Source of the DNA: Rhynchopus euleeides | Lineage: Eukaryota > Euglenozoa > Diplonemea > Diplonemida > Diplonemidae | Assembly (NCBI GenBank): GCA_963210315.1 | Contig: OY723292.1 | Location: 434,001-498,000, forward strand | Direction: 5' to 3' | Length of the DNA stretch: 64,000 nt | In this document: positions 44,883 to 55,477 of the stretch, in pieces | Layout of the letters: the number at the start of each line of letters is the position of its first letter | Position numbering within the stretch: position 1 is the first letter of the stretch | Translations under genes and position numbers: made by a program | The notes under the pieces: generated by a model | Told to the model about the DNA's origin: nothing | The model's input: the letters and a program-made list of their open reading frames with translations, nothing else | The model's database searches: none

Positions 44883-44956
44883 AACTTGTTTTGTAATGTG
44901 TTTGTTGCGTGAGGTAACGGATCCCCTTCATGGGACCGCGTAGCGGTTTAGTACGT

Positions 44957-46825
44957 TTAAACATTGAATAATCTGCGTGTATGCCACACTTCGCCTCGTG
45001 TGTACGAATCAGACTTATTGGCATTGCTAGGCACCCATTCGGGCACAAGAGCAATCTTTTGTTTCTTGCAGAAAGTAAAGAATTTCGACAAGAGCCGGTT
45101 TACTGTGTAAGAAGAAGAATGGCCTTTATGCATAGCCTTCACCAAACCGACATTATCTATCATGGCCCGGATCGTGGTAACGCCAGGCTGCCGGTCGATG
45201 AAAGGCTCCAGTAACATTGTTCCGAGAACAACAGCCGTGGCCTCCTTCACGAAAATATGCGAGCGGAGGTCTTTAAAAACCCCCTGACGCACGTGCATGA
45301 CGCCTTCTTGCTTCTCAAGCAAGGCAGCCCATGCCCAACTGCTTGCGTCAGTCCAGAGGGTGAAGGCACTCAACTCCGTCGGCGCATCTACCACCCATGC
45401 GTTCTCGCGGAGGAGGCTGCGGGCTCTGCCCATCTCCCGCCGTACCGATGTAGGGATGGGGAGTGGAGCCTCCCAGTCTGCCCCGTGCCACATTCGCCGA
45501 CCCGTGCGCGAGGCAAATGCAAGAACAGCAGCGATCCCACACAACTTCTCCCCCAACACAGAGAAACCCCACACGATGACGCCAAAGACTCCAGCAAAAT
45601 CATCTGCCGACGCCTTGTCCTGCAGACATCGCTGCCAGCGGGGATCCCGTTCCATCTTGCAGATGAACTTCTCTGCCAAACGGTGCCGATGCGCAGGGGC
45701 TGCCAGGTCGAAGTAGACTCCCAGTGCCTCAAACTTCTGCATGCGGTCGCCCAGCGCACCCGACTCGGGCTTCACCGCAACATTCGCCTGAGCACAGCGC
45801 TCGACAAACGTCGTCCACCTGTCACCCACTTCACCCTCTGTCGACCCACAGATCAAAAAATTATCAACCCAGGCATAGCCTAAACCCGCCGTAAGCACAT
45901 TGCTTGCACGTTGTGCTATGCACGGCACATGTGACCATCCCATGCATAGGGATTGGAAACACATCATTTCAGGTTTCTTTGCACGCACTCCACCACGACA
46001 TCCTCCCAACGAAAAACAAAAATATCTCGAGATCTCAGGGTGTAAGCGGAACTGGTAAAAAAAAGAAACACCATCCGCAATGCAACAGTATGAGTGCTTT
46101 TTAACGTCAGATATGATGGTCTGCATGCGAGGGAGATCCATGGATGGTGGTGATTTCATGGCTTTGTTTAGTTCCTTCGCATTTCCCACAAACCGGGCAG
46201 TACCATCCTTCTTGGCAGTGGTGAAAACACTCATCACACACTTTGGTGGATTTGTGATTGATGCAGCCACTCCATACCTTTGTAGGTCTTCAGCATGTCG
46301 TAACATGTCGAACGATGGTGTGGGAGCCGACACCGGTGTCGCGATGAGTTGGGCCTCAAAAACAGAAATATCCCGTATCAACCCAACGACTTCCCGGAAC
46401 CTCCCGACAGTGTCGAGCCCTTCTAATGCCTCGAGGTCTATACGCGATGTAGATATCGGCGCAAGAGGTGCCTTCGGGTCAGGGTGTTTGCGTTGTGGTA
46501 CTCGGACATGCGGTAATGAAGAAGTGCTGGTTGTGTATGAAGATGTAGAGTAGGATGATGGAGGACCCGGTGGTTCATACGGCATATATTTTATGCCATT
46601 TTCTGATGCGGTCTGCCCCTCTAGGGATTGAGCCAACCTCTTTGATACCCCCTGCGTTGTGGACCTCGCTGCCACCTCCGCCAGCGGAAGGTACCGGATA
46701 AGCCCTGTCATTGTCGTATGCCGGGAGAGCGCACGGATCTGCTCCATAGGGGTTTGGAGGTGTAACAAATGTGCTAGAGCCCCTCTCCTCACCGAGTGCG
46801 CAGTGTATTTCGTCGCCACACACAC
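44957..46825 (-). CDS. Tyrosine recombinase C-terminus fused to reverse transcriptase-RNase H
   Basis: 622 residues. Residues 9-50 are the C-terminal box of a tyrosine recombinase: H10-S-V-R13, H36 in LSRHT, and Y45 in LIRYLP as nucleophile. The first catalytic Arg and the N-terminal half are absent. About 130-340: RT with CCIADGVSFFYQF (motif A, D251) and YAWVDNFL (motif C). Motif C reads V-D-N where most RTs have D-D. About 484-610: RNase H with WTDASSW (D492), E528, D557 in MIDNVG, and D606 in NANKSDSYTRG. No integrase or DDE domain. Recombinase-before-RT order in one frame differs from classical DIRS1 and resembles the order described for VIPER/TATE elements of kinetoplastids. The frame is intact; activity is doubtful given the missing recombinase half. 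Confidence 0.85.
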   Translation of the reverse strand: MCVATKYTAHSVRRGALAHLLHLQTPMEQIRALSRHTTMTGLIRYLPLAEVAARSTTQGVSKRLAQSLEGQTASENGIKYMPYEPPGPPSSYSTSSYTTSTSSLPHVRVPQRKHPDPKAPLAPISTSRIDLEALEGLDTVGRFREVVGLIRDISVFEAQLIATPVSAPTPSFDMLRHAEDLQRYGVAASITNPPKCVMSVFTTAKKDGTARFVGNAKELNKAMKSPPSMDLPRMQTIISDVKKHSYCCIADGVSFFYQFRLHPEISRYFCFSLGGCRGGVRAKKPEMMCFQSLCMGWSHVPCIAQRASNVLTAGLGYAWVDNFLICGSTEGEVGDRWTTFVERCAQANVAVKPESGALGDRMQKFEALGVYFDLAAPAHRHRLAEKFICKMERDPRWQRCLQDKASADDFAGVFGVIVWGFSVLGEKLCGIAAVLAFASRTGRRMWHGADWEAPLPIPTSVRREMGRARSLLRENAWVVDAPTELSAFTLWTDASSWAWAALLEKQEGVMHVRQGVFKDLRSHIFVKEATAVVLGTMLLEPFIDRQPGVTTIRAMIDNVGLVKAMHKGHSSSYTVNRLLSKFFTFCKKQKIALVPEWVPSNANKSDSYTRGEVWHTRRLFNV

Positions 46826-46841
46826 ATTTGTTGCGTGAGGT

Positions 46842-46983
46842 CAATACAGATGATGCTTGGGTGGGAAGCTAGGGCGGGGCAGTCTCCGCGTGTAGCTCCC
46901 CGGCACCTCCTGCATACGCAGTGTGTGATATATGTGACGCACAAAACAAGTTCTCTTCGCAACGCTACGCTATTGCGTCCAAG
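46842..46983 (-). repeat. Split direct repeat A1
   Basis: Second copy of the 142-bp A repeat, preceded on the ORF side by the 15-base partial B (TTTGTTGCGTGAGGT, 46827-46841). Confidence 0.9.
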
Positions 46984-47194
46984 AGAGAGGGGAGAGGCGA
47001 TGAAAATACTTTTGACTTTGGAGAATTCCTCCCCCCGCCCCCCCCCCCCCCAAGCGCATGGGTTCCCCCGACAACACCCCCCATGAAAAAAAACCGAAAC
47101 AATGAGTGATGTGCGTAAGGATGTTCGCGCGCTGCTGGGGAGTCCCCCACCTACCACCCCCCCCCCCTTTGTTCGCAAATACAAAAAAAACTGG

Positions 47195-47302
47195 GGGGGT
47201 CTTCGCTGGCCGTTATCCTCCGTCAATCTCCGTCAGTTTTCAGCTAATTCAACAGGAAACTCACTAAAATGCACTGACGGTCACCCCGTAGCGAAGACCC
47301 CC
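47195..47302 (+). mobile_element. 108-bp MITE, copy E (TSD TGG)
   Basis: GGGGGTCTTCGCTGG to GTAGCGAAGACCCCC with TGG at 47192-47194 and 47303-47305. The interior is like copy D. Confidence 0.85.
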
Positions 47303-48230
47303 TGGATGTGCTACTGTTCGAGATCTTTTTGAGTGTGCCACAACACAAATTGTGGCGGTGGGGGAGGGGGGGAGAGGAGAGTGGGGCAACGAAGAAGAAG
47401 AAGGGTAAATCACAGCAGCAGAGTTGGCCCCCCTCCGCGAGTTTATGCAGGGGGGGGGGGGTCGGGGTGTGAGGGGTTGTGCACGAGAGAGGAGAAAACT
47501 GTTCAGTGCAGGCTTCGTAAAACAACCGTTGCGCAATGTTTGAATGGATTCGCGGATATCAAGCGCATCGAACAGAAGCAGAGATAAGGCCTGCAATGCA
47601 CCACCCCATGAAAAACTCACCCCGCTCTCCCATCGCACCACCATCGAACCATCACCCCTATCGGGGCGGGTTCCGAAATGGGGGATTGAAAACTGCCCCG
47701 AAACCGCACGACGCGCTTTTGTTTGTGGGGCCTGACATGTCAGGGGGATGACATCACCAATCAGGAGGGGGGTGGGGCGCTAAGGTAATGCCACCCCCCT
47801 GACATGTCAGGGGGGGTGGCATTGCCTTTGCGCATTACCTTTACCAATGAGGAGGGGGGAAGGAGTGGGTGGGTGGGTGGGTGGGGCGGGGGCAAACGAA
47901 GATTACCAAAAAAAAACACGCCGCTAACCGTGCCCAGCTAGGCATATTGGCATATGAGTATAAATGGGGGGTGTGGTGGGGCGGTGTGTGGGTGTGGTGT
48001 GGTGGGGGGTTGCGGGTGGGGGTCGGGACCAGGGGAATAGGGTGCCCTTTCTGAGAGGTTTCCAAACCAGAAAAAGCCGGTTTTCTGGTTTGGGGAAATT
48101 TATAAAAAAAAATGAGATTTCTGGGAAAAAAAACCAGAAATTTTTCAAGGCGTTTTCTCGTGGGGGATGAGGATATGTCCTCCTGACACCCACCCTTTTC
48201 CCGTTTTTTTTTGCAGCCAACAGCCAGACG
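47303..48230. other. Non-coding stretch
   Basis: No gene. The palindrome CCTGACATGTCAGG occurs twice (47730-47745 and 47798-47812), each beside G- or C-runs. An AAACCAGAAAA / TTTTCTGGTTT inverted repeat lies at 48062-48095. Confidence 0.5.
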
Positions 48231-48460
48231 TTCACTACCGTGGCCTCCGGCGGCTGGGGGGCTCCGCCCCCCAGACCCCCCTGTGGCGCATGTCTCGTAC
48301 TCAAGTCCTTCGAATCCCATCAGGTCGGGGGATCCAACCACTCCAGTCGCCTCAGGACGCAGCCAACTCACACAGAATCTGTTCGCCCACACGAACAGAT
48401 GTTCACTACCGTGGCCTCCGGCGGCTGGGGGGCTCACGCCCCCCAGACCCCCGATATAGC
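48231..48460 (+). repeat. GC hairpin repeat pair
   Basis: Copies at 48231-48286 and 48401-48455, 170 bases apart. The spacer matches the spacer inside the two 868-bp elements (CTCGTACTCAAGTC, CAACTCACACAGAATCTGT), so this is probably a fragment of that element family. Confidence 0.8.
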
Positions 48461-48469
48461 GTGTGCCCG

Positions 48470-49265
48470 TCTGTCTATCTCACTTACCCGGATACAGTGC
48501 TGAGTAGGAGGTCAGCACCACATCCATGAAGCGCTTCTTCGAAGCCTGGCTGACATCGGACAGGAGGTCGGACTTCCCCACCTGGGAGGTACACTCGCCG
48601 CGTTGGCGACATGCGTGACATGCGACACGATCCCTGAAACGTGAGTGTGCCTGGCTAACACGGGCATTTCAACGGTCTGCCGGCGACCGTCCCCCAAACC
48701 AGTAAACCAGCAGTTTTGGAAAATCGGAGAGGTCACCCTACTACCCTGGTCGGGACGCAGTATTTCAAAAAAAAAATCGGGAAAAAAAACCAATGCACAG
48801 GGGGGGAGAGGGGAGGCAGGGGGTGTGCGTCTGCCTTAATAAGGCATGCCTCCCCTTACATCGTGTCTCTCTCTCTCCCCCCTCACCCCTCCTCCTCTTG
48901 TTGGTGTGGACGCTTCGAGGGTTTGCGTCGATGTGAGTTCATGCGGAGGATACTGGGTGTGTGAAAAAGGGGGGGGTGAAATGCCAGAATTGGGGTGTGT
49001 GATTTATCTGCGCTTTGGGCTGAGATAATTCCAGCACCACCCCTCACACGCTTTCTGGCCTGGCATGCCAGCAAAGGCATGGCAGAGGAAACCGCGAATT
49101 TTCTTTTGGAGGATTTCGAACACACCATGATGTCAGGATCACAGATGCACGTCACTCTCATACAGACAGGGGCGATATTGAACGATTTGAACGATATTTT
49201 TCCCCCCGTGTCTCTCTGTTGCCTTTGGGGGGAGTTTTGCTTATTCCTTGACCTAATCCACCTCG
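48470..49265. other. Non-coding stretch
   Basis: Short frames only. A CT-rich tract near 48868-48895 and GAACGATTT words near 49179-49195 that recur near 42478 and 50412. Confidence 0.4.
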
Positions 49266-50390
49266 CCTCCGGGCGAGGGTGGTCGAAGGTGGGCGAGTGT
49301 GGGCGAACGTGGGCGAAAGTGCAAGAGTGCGGAAGAGGGTGGGCGAGGGTGGTCGAGTGTGGGCGAGTGTGGGCGAATGTGGGCGAGTGGTGGTCGAGTG
49401 TGAGCGAATGTGGGCGAGTGTGGGCGAATGTGGGCGAGTGTGGGCGAATGTGGGCGAATGTGGGCGAGTGTGGGCGAATGTGGGCGAGTGTGGGCGAATG
49501 TGGGCGAATGCATGTGTGGGCGAGTGTGGGCGAATGTGGGCGAACGTGGGCGAGTGTGGGCGAGTGTGGGCGAGTGTGGCCGAGTGTGGGCGAGTGTGGG
49601 CGAATGTGGGCGAGTGGTGGTCGAGTGTGGGCGAATGTGGGCGAATGCATGTGGGCGAGTGTGGGCGAGTGTGGGCGAGTTGTGGGCGAGTTGTGGGCGA
49701 GTGTGGCCGAGTGTGGGCGAGTGTGAGCGAATGTGGGCGAATGCATGTGTGGGCGAGTGTGGGCGAATGTGGGCGAACGTGGGCGAGTGTGGGCGAGTGT
49801 GGCCGAGTGTGGGCGAGTTGTGGGCGAGTGTGGGCGAGTGTGGGCGAGTGTGGTCGAGTGTGGGCGAATGTGGGCGAGTGTGGGCGAATGTGGGCGAGTG
49901 TGGGCGAGTGTGAGCGAATGTGGGCGAATGCATGTGTGGGCGAGTGTGGGCGAATGTGGGCGAACGTGGGCGAGTGTGGGCGAGTGTGGCCGAGTGTGGG
50001 CGAGTGTGAGCGAATGTGGGCGAATGCATGTGTGGGCGAGTGTGGGCGAATGTGGGCGAACGTGGGCGAGTGTGGGCGAGTGGCCGAGTGTGGGCGAGTT
50101 GTGGGCGAGTGTGGGCGAGTGTGGGCGAGTGTGGGCGAGTGTGGGCGAATGTGGGCGAGTGGTGGTCGAGTGTGGGCGAATGTGGGCGAATGTGGGCGAG
50201 TGTGGGCGAATGTGGGCGAATGCATGTGGGCGAGTGTGGGCGAGTGTGGGCGAGTTGTGGGCGAGTTGTGGGCGAGTGTGGCCGAGTGTGGGCGAATGTG
50301 GGCGAACGTGGGCGAGTGTGGGCGAGTGTGGGCGAGTGTGGCCGAGTGTGGGCGAGTGGTGGGCGACCCTGGGCGAATTAGTGGAGGCGA
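49266..50390. repeat. 10-bp minisatellite (GTGGGCGAGT family)
   Basis: About 1.1 kb made of ~110 units GTGGGCGAGT with variants GTGGGCGAAT, GTGGGCGAAC, GTGGCCGAGT and GTGGTCGAGT. A composite marker GCGAATGCATGTG(TG)GGCG recurs at 49507, 49645, 49738, 49925, 50023 and 50218, showing higher-order repeats. Because 10 is not a multiple of 3 and the unit lacks stops, all frames stay open, giving SPTLAHTRPH-like and GECGRVWASV-like chance peptides. Confidence 0.9.
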
Positions 50391-51417
50391 GGCGGATTAG
50401 GTCATTCCTGAACGATTTTTTTTTGAATTTTTGAACAGTCTCAGCTAGCAACGGCCCACTATTTTTTCTTTTGCAGGCTGGCAGCGCAGCTCATGGCCAG
50501 CTGTGCCACAGCAGCATTGGGGGCGGGAGGGGGGGGTGGTCGGGGTGTTGGTAATTGACTAGGATCAGAAGGGTCGGCCCCCCTACCCACCCACCCCCCA
50601 CCCACCAAAGGGCTCAGGGGGGCTTCTTTCTCGGAGGAATCCACAGAAGCTCCGGGAGGAAAAGCCTTGGGGTATTGGGGGGGGGTGCACAGATGGAGTT
50701 TCCGTAGTAGTTAGCCACAGAGGTTCCGCTACTCGGCAATGCAGTTTCCGACAAAAAGTTCGGCGTAGTTTTGCCCTACCCCCGGAAATGGGGCGAAAAA
50801 TACCCCTCGTCAGCACCCTGTAGCGAAAGGTGACACTCCCACACCTCCCCCGTGTGCCACCACAGGGGGCAGCACGCGGGCAGCACGCGGGGCTGGGTGG
50901 GTGGGGGGGTGGGGGGGGGGGGGGGGGGGGGGGTCTTCTTTGTGGGCTAGGTTTGCCTGTCTTTCGCAGGCACCACCCTTTCCTTTGCGGTGTGTGTGTG
51001 TTGCCAGGATCACTCGGTGCCAGACACACAGCCGATCAGAGGCGCAACACAAAATCTCATCGCCGCTGAACTACGGCTGGGCTGTTTATGAATGACAAAG
51101 TTATGTACAACACATAGACTCTGCGGATGTGTGAAGGGAACAGGACAGTGCATATCACACCATTTCCCATGGCCCTTGGCACAGAGAACACAGCTTTGCA
51201 GTCGGAATGATTTTTTTTTGAGGCACGTGCAGCGGGGAGTGGTGTTGGCGTGTCGGGTGCCAACAGCCAGCCGCTGGAAGAACGAGGGGTGGGGTGGGGT
51301 GGGGTGGGGTGGGGGAACCAGCCCACCCCCCCCCCCCCCCCCCCGCTTCCAGCCTGAGCTGCTCAGGGCAGGGTAGTGTGCTGGTTGGACTTCCCCCCCC
51401 CCCCCCATTCTTCATCA
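50391..51417. other. Non-coding stretch with a long G-run
   Basis: G-run at about 50904-50934 broken by a few T, and a GGGGT repeat at 51287-51310. No gene or RNA recognised. Confidence 0.5.
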
Positions 51418-51426
51418 GGCGTGGGC

Positions 51427-52294
51427 CAGGCATGTCGCTAAGCGTCGACCGTCGACCCAGTGATTTTGGGTTTCCCCCCCCATAAAAAAGCGTCGACCCA
51501 GCGTCGACCCAGTAGACTGGGTTGACGCTTGGTCGAGGCTTGGAGCGTCGACCTAGTGGAACTGGGTTGCCATTCAAGCCTGGACCAAGCGTCAACCCAT
51601 TTATTACACTGGGTCGACGCTAACCTAGCGTTGGCCCGGTTACACTGGGTCGACGCTCACCAAGCGTCGACCAAGCGTCAACCCACTTTCACTGGGTCGA
51701 CGTCGAAGAGAGTATGGTTTTGCAGGAACAGATGCTCACTACCGTGGCCTCCGGCGGCTGGGGGGCTCCGCCCCCCAGACCCCCCTGTGGCGTATGTCTC
51801 GTACTCAAGTCATTCGATTCCCATCAGGTCAGGGAATCCACCCACTCCAGTAGCCTCAGGAGGACGCAGCCAACTCACACAGAATCTGTACGCCCACAAT
51901 GAACAGATGCTCACTACCGTGGCCTCCGGCGGATGGGGGGCTCTGCCCCCCAGACCCCCCATCTCGCGTGCCCGTCTAGTAACCAAGTCCTTGCGCTTTG
52001 ACGGCCGTGACATATCAGGGGGCAGCGTCGAAATCATGGTCCCGAAAGCCATTTTTTGGTTTCCTCCGGCACCCGACGGCGCGAGCGGGAGAGGAACCAC
52101 GGAAGGAACCCAGCGCCTCACACCGTGCCCACCTAGTGGTCCACCGATGGGAAAATTCAAAATTTGGCAACACGAGCGCGCGCGAAGCGCGCGCGAGAAA
52201 AATTGACCCCTAGTGTTTTCCCCCCTGATCCCCCCCCAAAACAGGAGCGTCAACCCACCAAATCTCCAAAATCGAAAAGTTAGCGACAGGCCTG
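51427..52294. mobile_element. 868-bp non-autonomous DNA transposon, copy 1 (9-bp TSD)
   Basis: Ends CAGGCATGTCGCTAA and TTAGCGACAGGCCTG form 15-base inverted repeats with one mismatch. The 9-bp direct repeat GGCGTGGGC flanks it exactly (51418-51426, 52295-52303). Interior: about eight GTCGAC-centred words (AGCGTCGACC, GGGTCGACGCT) at 51445-51705, two copies of the GC hairpin module (51735, 51911), and a GCGCGCGCGAAGCGCGCGCG hairpin near 52170. No credible ORF. Nine-base duplications suit Mutator-like transposases; hAT (8 bp) is less likely. Confidence 0.9.
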
Positions 52295-52303
52295 GGCGTG
52301 GGC

Positions 52304-53408
52304 AGAGAGAAGTGATGCGGTTGTTTGCTTTTGAGTTTTTTCTTGTATTTTGAACGGCTTCAACAATTTGTGCTATTTTTTTTGATGAGCGAGCCCAGCT
52401 CCAGAGCCCAAATCGCTCGTGGGCTCATGGAAAAGCCTCGGCGACACACAGGGCTCTGGAGGGGGCGATTCGGTAATCTGCCCTCCACGCATCTCTGTGC
52501 AGAAAAAGCCCGTCTTGCCTGATGATCATTCAGCTTTCAATTATCTTCTTGTGTTGTGCTGACAATCGTGGGTATATCCCCTTCCGTTCTGCAGGGGGGG
52601 TCGCAGAACGCACGGAACACGCCCTTCCTCCCCCCCCCCCCCATCCCTCGATGTGGTTTAGCCAAACTGTGCCACACAGGCCACACAGACACACACGCGC
52701 ACACCCTCCCTCGGCTGGAATATCTCTCTGTGACTCTCATGTTGTTGTGACAAAAAAAGGGGGGATGGAATAAGTTTTGTATTTGACCGAATCCACACAT
52801 GCATGGATGGTAGTTTTGTGATGTTCAGTATGTGTTTTTTAAACGCGGGAAAGTCCTTCGCGGACTGTAGATGGGTGGGAAGATGTAGATTTGTGACGGT
52901 GTGATGGTGCGATATCCAGCCTTTCGATTAACGCGGGACAGGCTCTCCGTATGAAGGACCTACCCCACGGTCGGGAAATGTGCGCGTGTGTGCGCGCGCC
53001 TGCATGCACACAGCATACTCTACCTTACACTATTTCCCTTGATGATGCAACCCCCCTTTTTCACAAACGATGAGTTCCGACACGATCAGCCTCGGGAATG
53101 TGAAGGCAACAGGAGGGGGCCGGGGTGGGGGAATGGGAGCAGCGGTGATAGGCGAGGAAACAGCAGGGTACAGAATCCAACACTCGTTCCCTTTCACTCA
53201 ACACTGCAGGCAGGATCCTGGAGGGCCAGAGGCAAAGGCACTGGCCCTGTGTGGCCCGGGATGGGTGGGTTGGGAAAGGCGTCGGCAGAGGGCGACGGAC
53301 CAGGCGGCACACCTACACCCCTCTTTTGCCTTGGTGCGCATACGGTACGCTGCCAACACAGTTCTTTTTTTTAAAATCATCTTCCCAGCATCTGTGACAG
53401 GTGAAAAT
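52304..53408. other. Non-coding stretch
   Basis: An inverted pair AGAGCCC...GGGCTC near 52400-52465 and CA-rich pieces. No supported gene. Confidence 0.4.
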
Positions 53409-53618
53409 CGTACTCCTTTCGCTTTATTATAGACACCCTGTCCAGCAACTGTGGGAGAACAGTTCCGGACTACTTTTTGTTGAGCGCACACTTGCTGTCT
53501 CAAGGCTGTGTTGAGGCCCTGTGAAGTGGCATGAGGTGCTAATCCAAAGCTTCAGTCGTACGATTTCCTTCGTTACTTCGCGACTTCGCTACGCTTCGTC
53601 GCTCGTAACTAGTAAAAA
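53409..53618 (+). repeat. ~205-bp dispersed repeat, copy 2
   Basis: Partner of 12531-12736 with ~90% visible identity, ending CGCTCGTAACTAGTAAAAAA. It sits 41 kb away in unrelated surroundings. Confidence 0.7.
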
Positions 53619-54445
53619 ATAAAATAAAGGACTATGGAACCTTCAAGCCCCGCACAGTTCTCAGGTCAGACCGCTCCAATTCGCCAGCAGTGCATCGGCA
53701 GGTTCACACCGCCCTCTCCCAATCCATCAAAACTGTTGGTACCGGACGGAAAAAGAGAAAAGCCTGATGCGAGGCGTGCAGGATGAGGGGGGGTGGGAGG
53801 GAGGAAGAGGGCGGGGGGTGGGGAGAGAGGAACAGAGAGAGATAGATCGCCGCCTCAAAAAGGCGGGTCTCAACTTTCTCCCCGACCCCCCCCCCCCTCC
53901 CTCCACCACCCTCACCCCCCACCCACCTAACCCCTCCCCATCCCCTCCCCCCTCTCCTCCCACCAGGCCATCATACGCTTTTTCGAAAAGGGGCAACACA
54001 TCAGCCGGCGATGGGTTGAGATAGAGGTGTGGGGGGGGTGGGGGGTGGAGGTGGAGGTGGAGGTGCGGGGCACAGCACCACCACCACCGCCACCTCCACC
54101 TCCACCCCCTTTTGCCTGCACACAATCTCTGCGGGCATCATCGGTGTGGGGGGTCTGTGCTGAATCGCGGTGGGATTTAAATTGCAGTTTTTTCTTTCTT
54201 TCTTTCAATACTTTTTGGAACGAACTTTTCGTGTTTTCGCGTCGGAAAAAGTGGGGTGGGTGAGGGGGGGGAGGAGGGAAGAGAAAGAACCAGGAAGACG
54301 GCAGAGGTGTGTGTGTGGGGGGTGGGGGGATGCAGGCGGGCGGGAGGGAGGGATGGACATAGTGCCTTCGCACAAGGCACCTTTTTTTGGCAAATGCTTG
54401 AGGCTGAGTGAGGGGAGCGGGAGAGGAGGGGGGGGGGGGGGGGGG
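53619..54445. other. Purine/pyrimidine-skewed non-coding stretch
   Basis: Long CCCTCCC- and GGTGGAGGTGG-type tracts near 53880-54115 that can pair with each other, and a G-run 54429-54445. No gene. Confidence 0.5.
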
Positions 54446-54590
54446 TAGGGGGGGTCATAAGCCCGTACAAAACCAAAATTTTCGACATACCATCAGAGCC
54501 GCCCTAATACCTGATCTGACCCGAAAATCCGACCCATACCCCCCCCGGAAACTGTCTGGGGCCCACTTGTGACACCTGATACGCACTTTT

Positions 54591-55442
54591 GTGATGATTT
54601 TTTGGGGTCCTAAAAAATGTACCTCAGTTTCGTACCTTGCCTTTGTACCTGAACCACTCCCGACCGCATTATTTCGTTCTTTGCAAGGGAAGGGTGTCAC
54701 TACGCTCACTCAGCACGCCGAGCAACACATGCCGCGTGCCCAGGGCCTCGCAGAGGTGTCAGATGCTGCTGCAGAGGAGTACCTTGCTCGAAAGACGCTC
54801 GCCAAACGGGAGATGTGCGGGGTCTCGGCAGAGAGCGTTGTGGCAGACCTGCGTAAAAAGAAAACGGCACACGACATCGGTGAGGCGACATTATTTCGGG
54901 CGCTCCGTCGGGCTGGGTACATAGGAGAGCGAGTGGGACGTGGTGACGACAGATATATGCAGTGGTGCATCAACTGCCCGCACGTGCGGGAAAAGCGGCG
55001 TTCCTTGCTAGCCAAGAAAGATGTCACCTGCACTCCTACTCCTCCCACTCCTCCTGCTCCTACCCCCACACCAACTGATGTGGGCAGTGAGAGTGATGGC
55101 AGCTCCAGAGCAGCAGATGATCTAGGAAGCAATGAGCGGGTCAGCCGGGCAGACTACCTCAGTCTGTACCGGAAGTACGAAGCGTTGCGGGCCCGCCACC
55201 ACCGCCTCCAGGAGAGGACCCGAGGGTTGAGAGTAGGGTTGTACAACGCCAGGGGAGGGTATTCCCCTGGCGTTGAGACATCCCTGGCGACCTTGCGGTC
55301 GCACTGTGTGGGGGCTGAGTCGGCAGGCAGATGCCGATCCAATGACCTTGTTGAGTCCCCACATGGTACACTCTCATACGTGTTGTCGAGACTGCGTGGT
55401 GTGCATATCCTGCGGGGCGCAAATTACACAGCACAATCATAA
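54591..55442 (+). CDS. Element-encoded protein, possible HTH fragment
   Basis: 283 codons beginning inside the left TIR. Central residues VSAESVVADLRKKKTAHDI then GEATLFRALRRAGYIGERVG have the spacing of a helix-turn-helix such as those at the N-terminus of Tc1/mariner or pogo transposases. CINCPHVREKR and a Pro/Thr linker follow, then a helical LYRKYEALRARHHRLQERT segment. No catalytic D-D-E/D triad. The tail includes a CGCCAGGGGA/TCCCCTGGCG palindrome (55249-55274). It may be a decayed transposase or an accessory protein. Confidence 0.4.
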   Translation: MMIFWGPKKCTSVSYLAFVPEPLPTALFRSLQGKGVTTLTQHAEQHMPRAQGLAEVSDAAAEEYLARKTLAKREMCGVSAESVVADLRKKKTAHDIGEATLFRALRRAGYIGERVGRGDDRYMQWCINCPHVREKRRSLLAKKDVTCTPTPPTPPAPTPTPTDVGSESDGSSRAADDLGSNERVSRADYLSLYRKYEALRARHHRLQERTRGLRVGLYNARGGYSPGVETSLATLRSHCVGAESAGRCRSNDLVESPHGTLSYVLSRLRGVHILRGANYTAQS

Positions 55443-55477
55443 CCACTTCGGCTCTCAGGGCGTACAATATCCCAATC

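Larger units (their letters stand above)
44708..46983 (-). mobile_element. Tyrosine-recombinase (DIRS/Ngaro-type) retrotransposon with split direct repeats, internally deleted
   Basis: Minus-strand order: A1 (46983-46842, 142 bp), a 15-bp piece of B, the ORF (46825-44957), B1 (44915-44883, 33 bp), A2 (44882-44741), B2 (44740-44708). A1 and A2 differ at one base or few; B1 and B2 are identical. A1-ORF-B1-A2-B2 is the split-direct-repeat plan of Ngaro/PAT-type YR retrotransposons. Both outer ends abut GA-rich sequence. The ORF begins in the middle of the recombinase, so the part between A1 and the recombinase C-terminus has been lost. Confidence 0.8.

Noticed and set aside
44708..46983. LTR retrotransposon with 142-bp LTRs
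   Set aside because: The repeats follow the A1-B1-A2-B2 split pattern, there is no integrase, no TG...CA ends, and a tyrosine recombinase box is present.
49266..50390. CRISPR array
   Set aside because: The repeats are contiguous 10-bp units with no unique spacers, and the window is eukaryotic.
48883..50451. Long open frames on both strands (up to 522 codons) across the minisatellite
   Set aside because: They come from a stop-free 10-bp unit read in all frames. Composition is purely repeat-driven and no start context or domain is present.
51529..52206. 225-codon frame inside the 868-bp element, repeated at 57233-57913
   Set aside because: It is conserved only because the two elements are recent copies. 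It runs through hairpin and GTCGAC repeats and has no domain.
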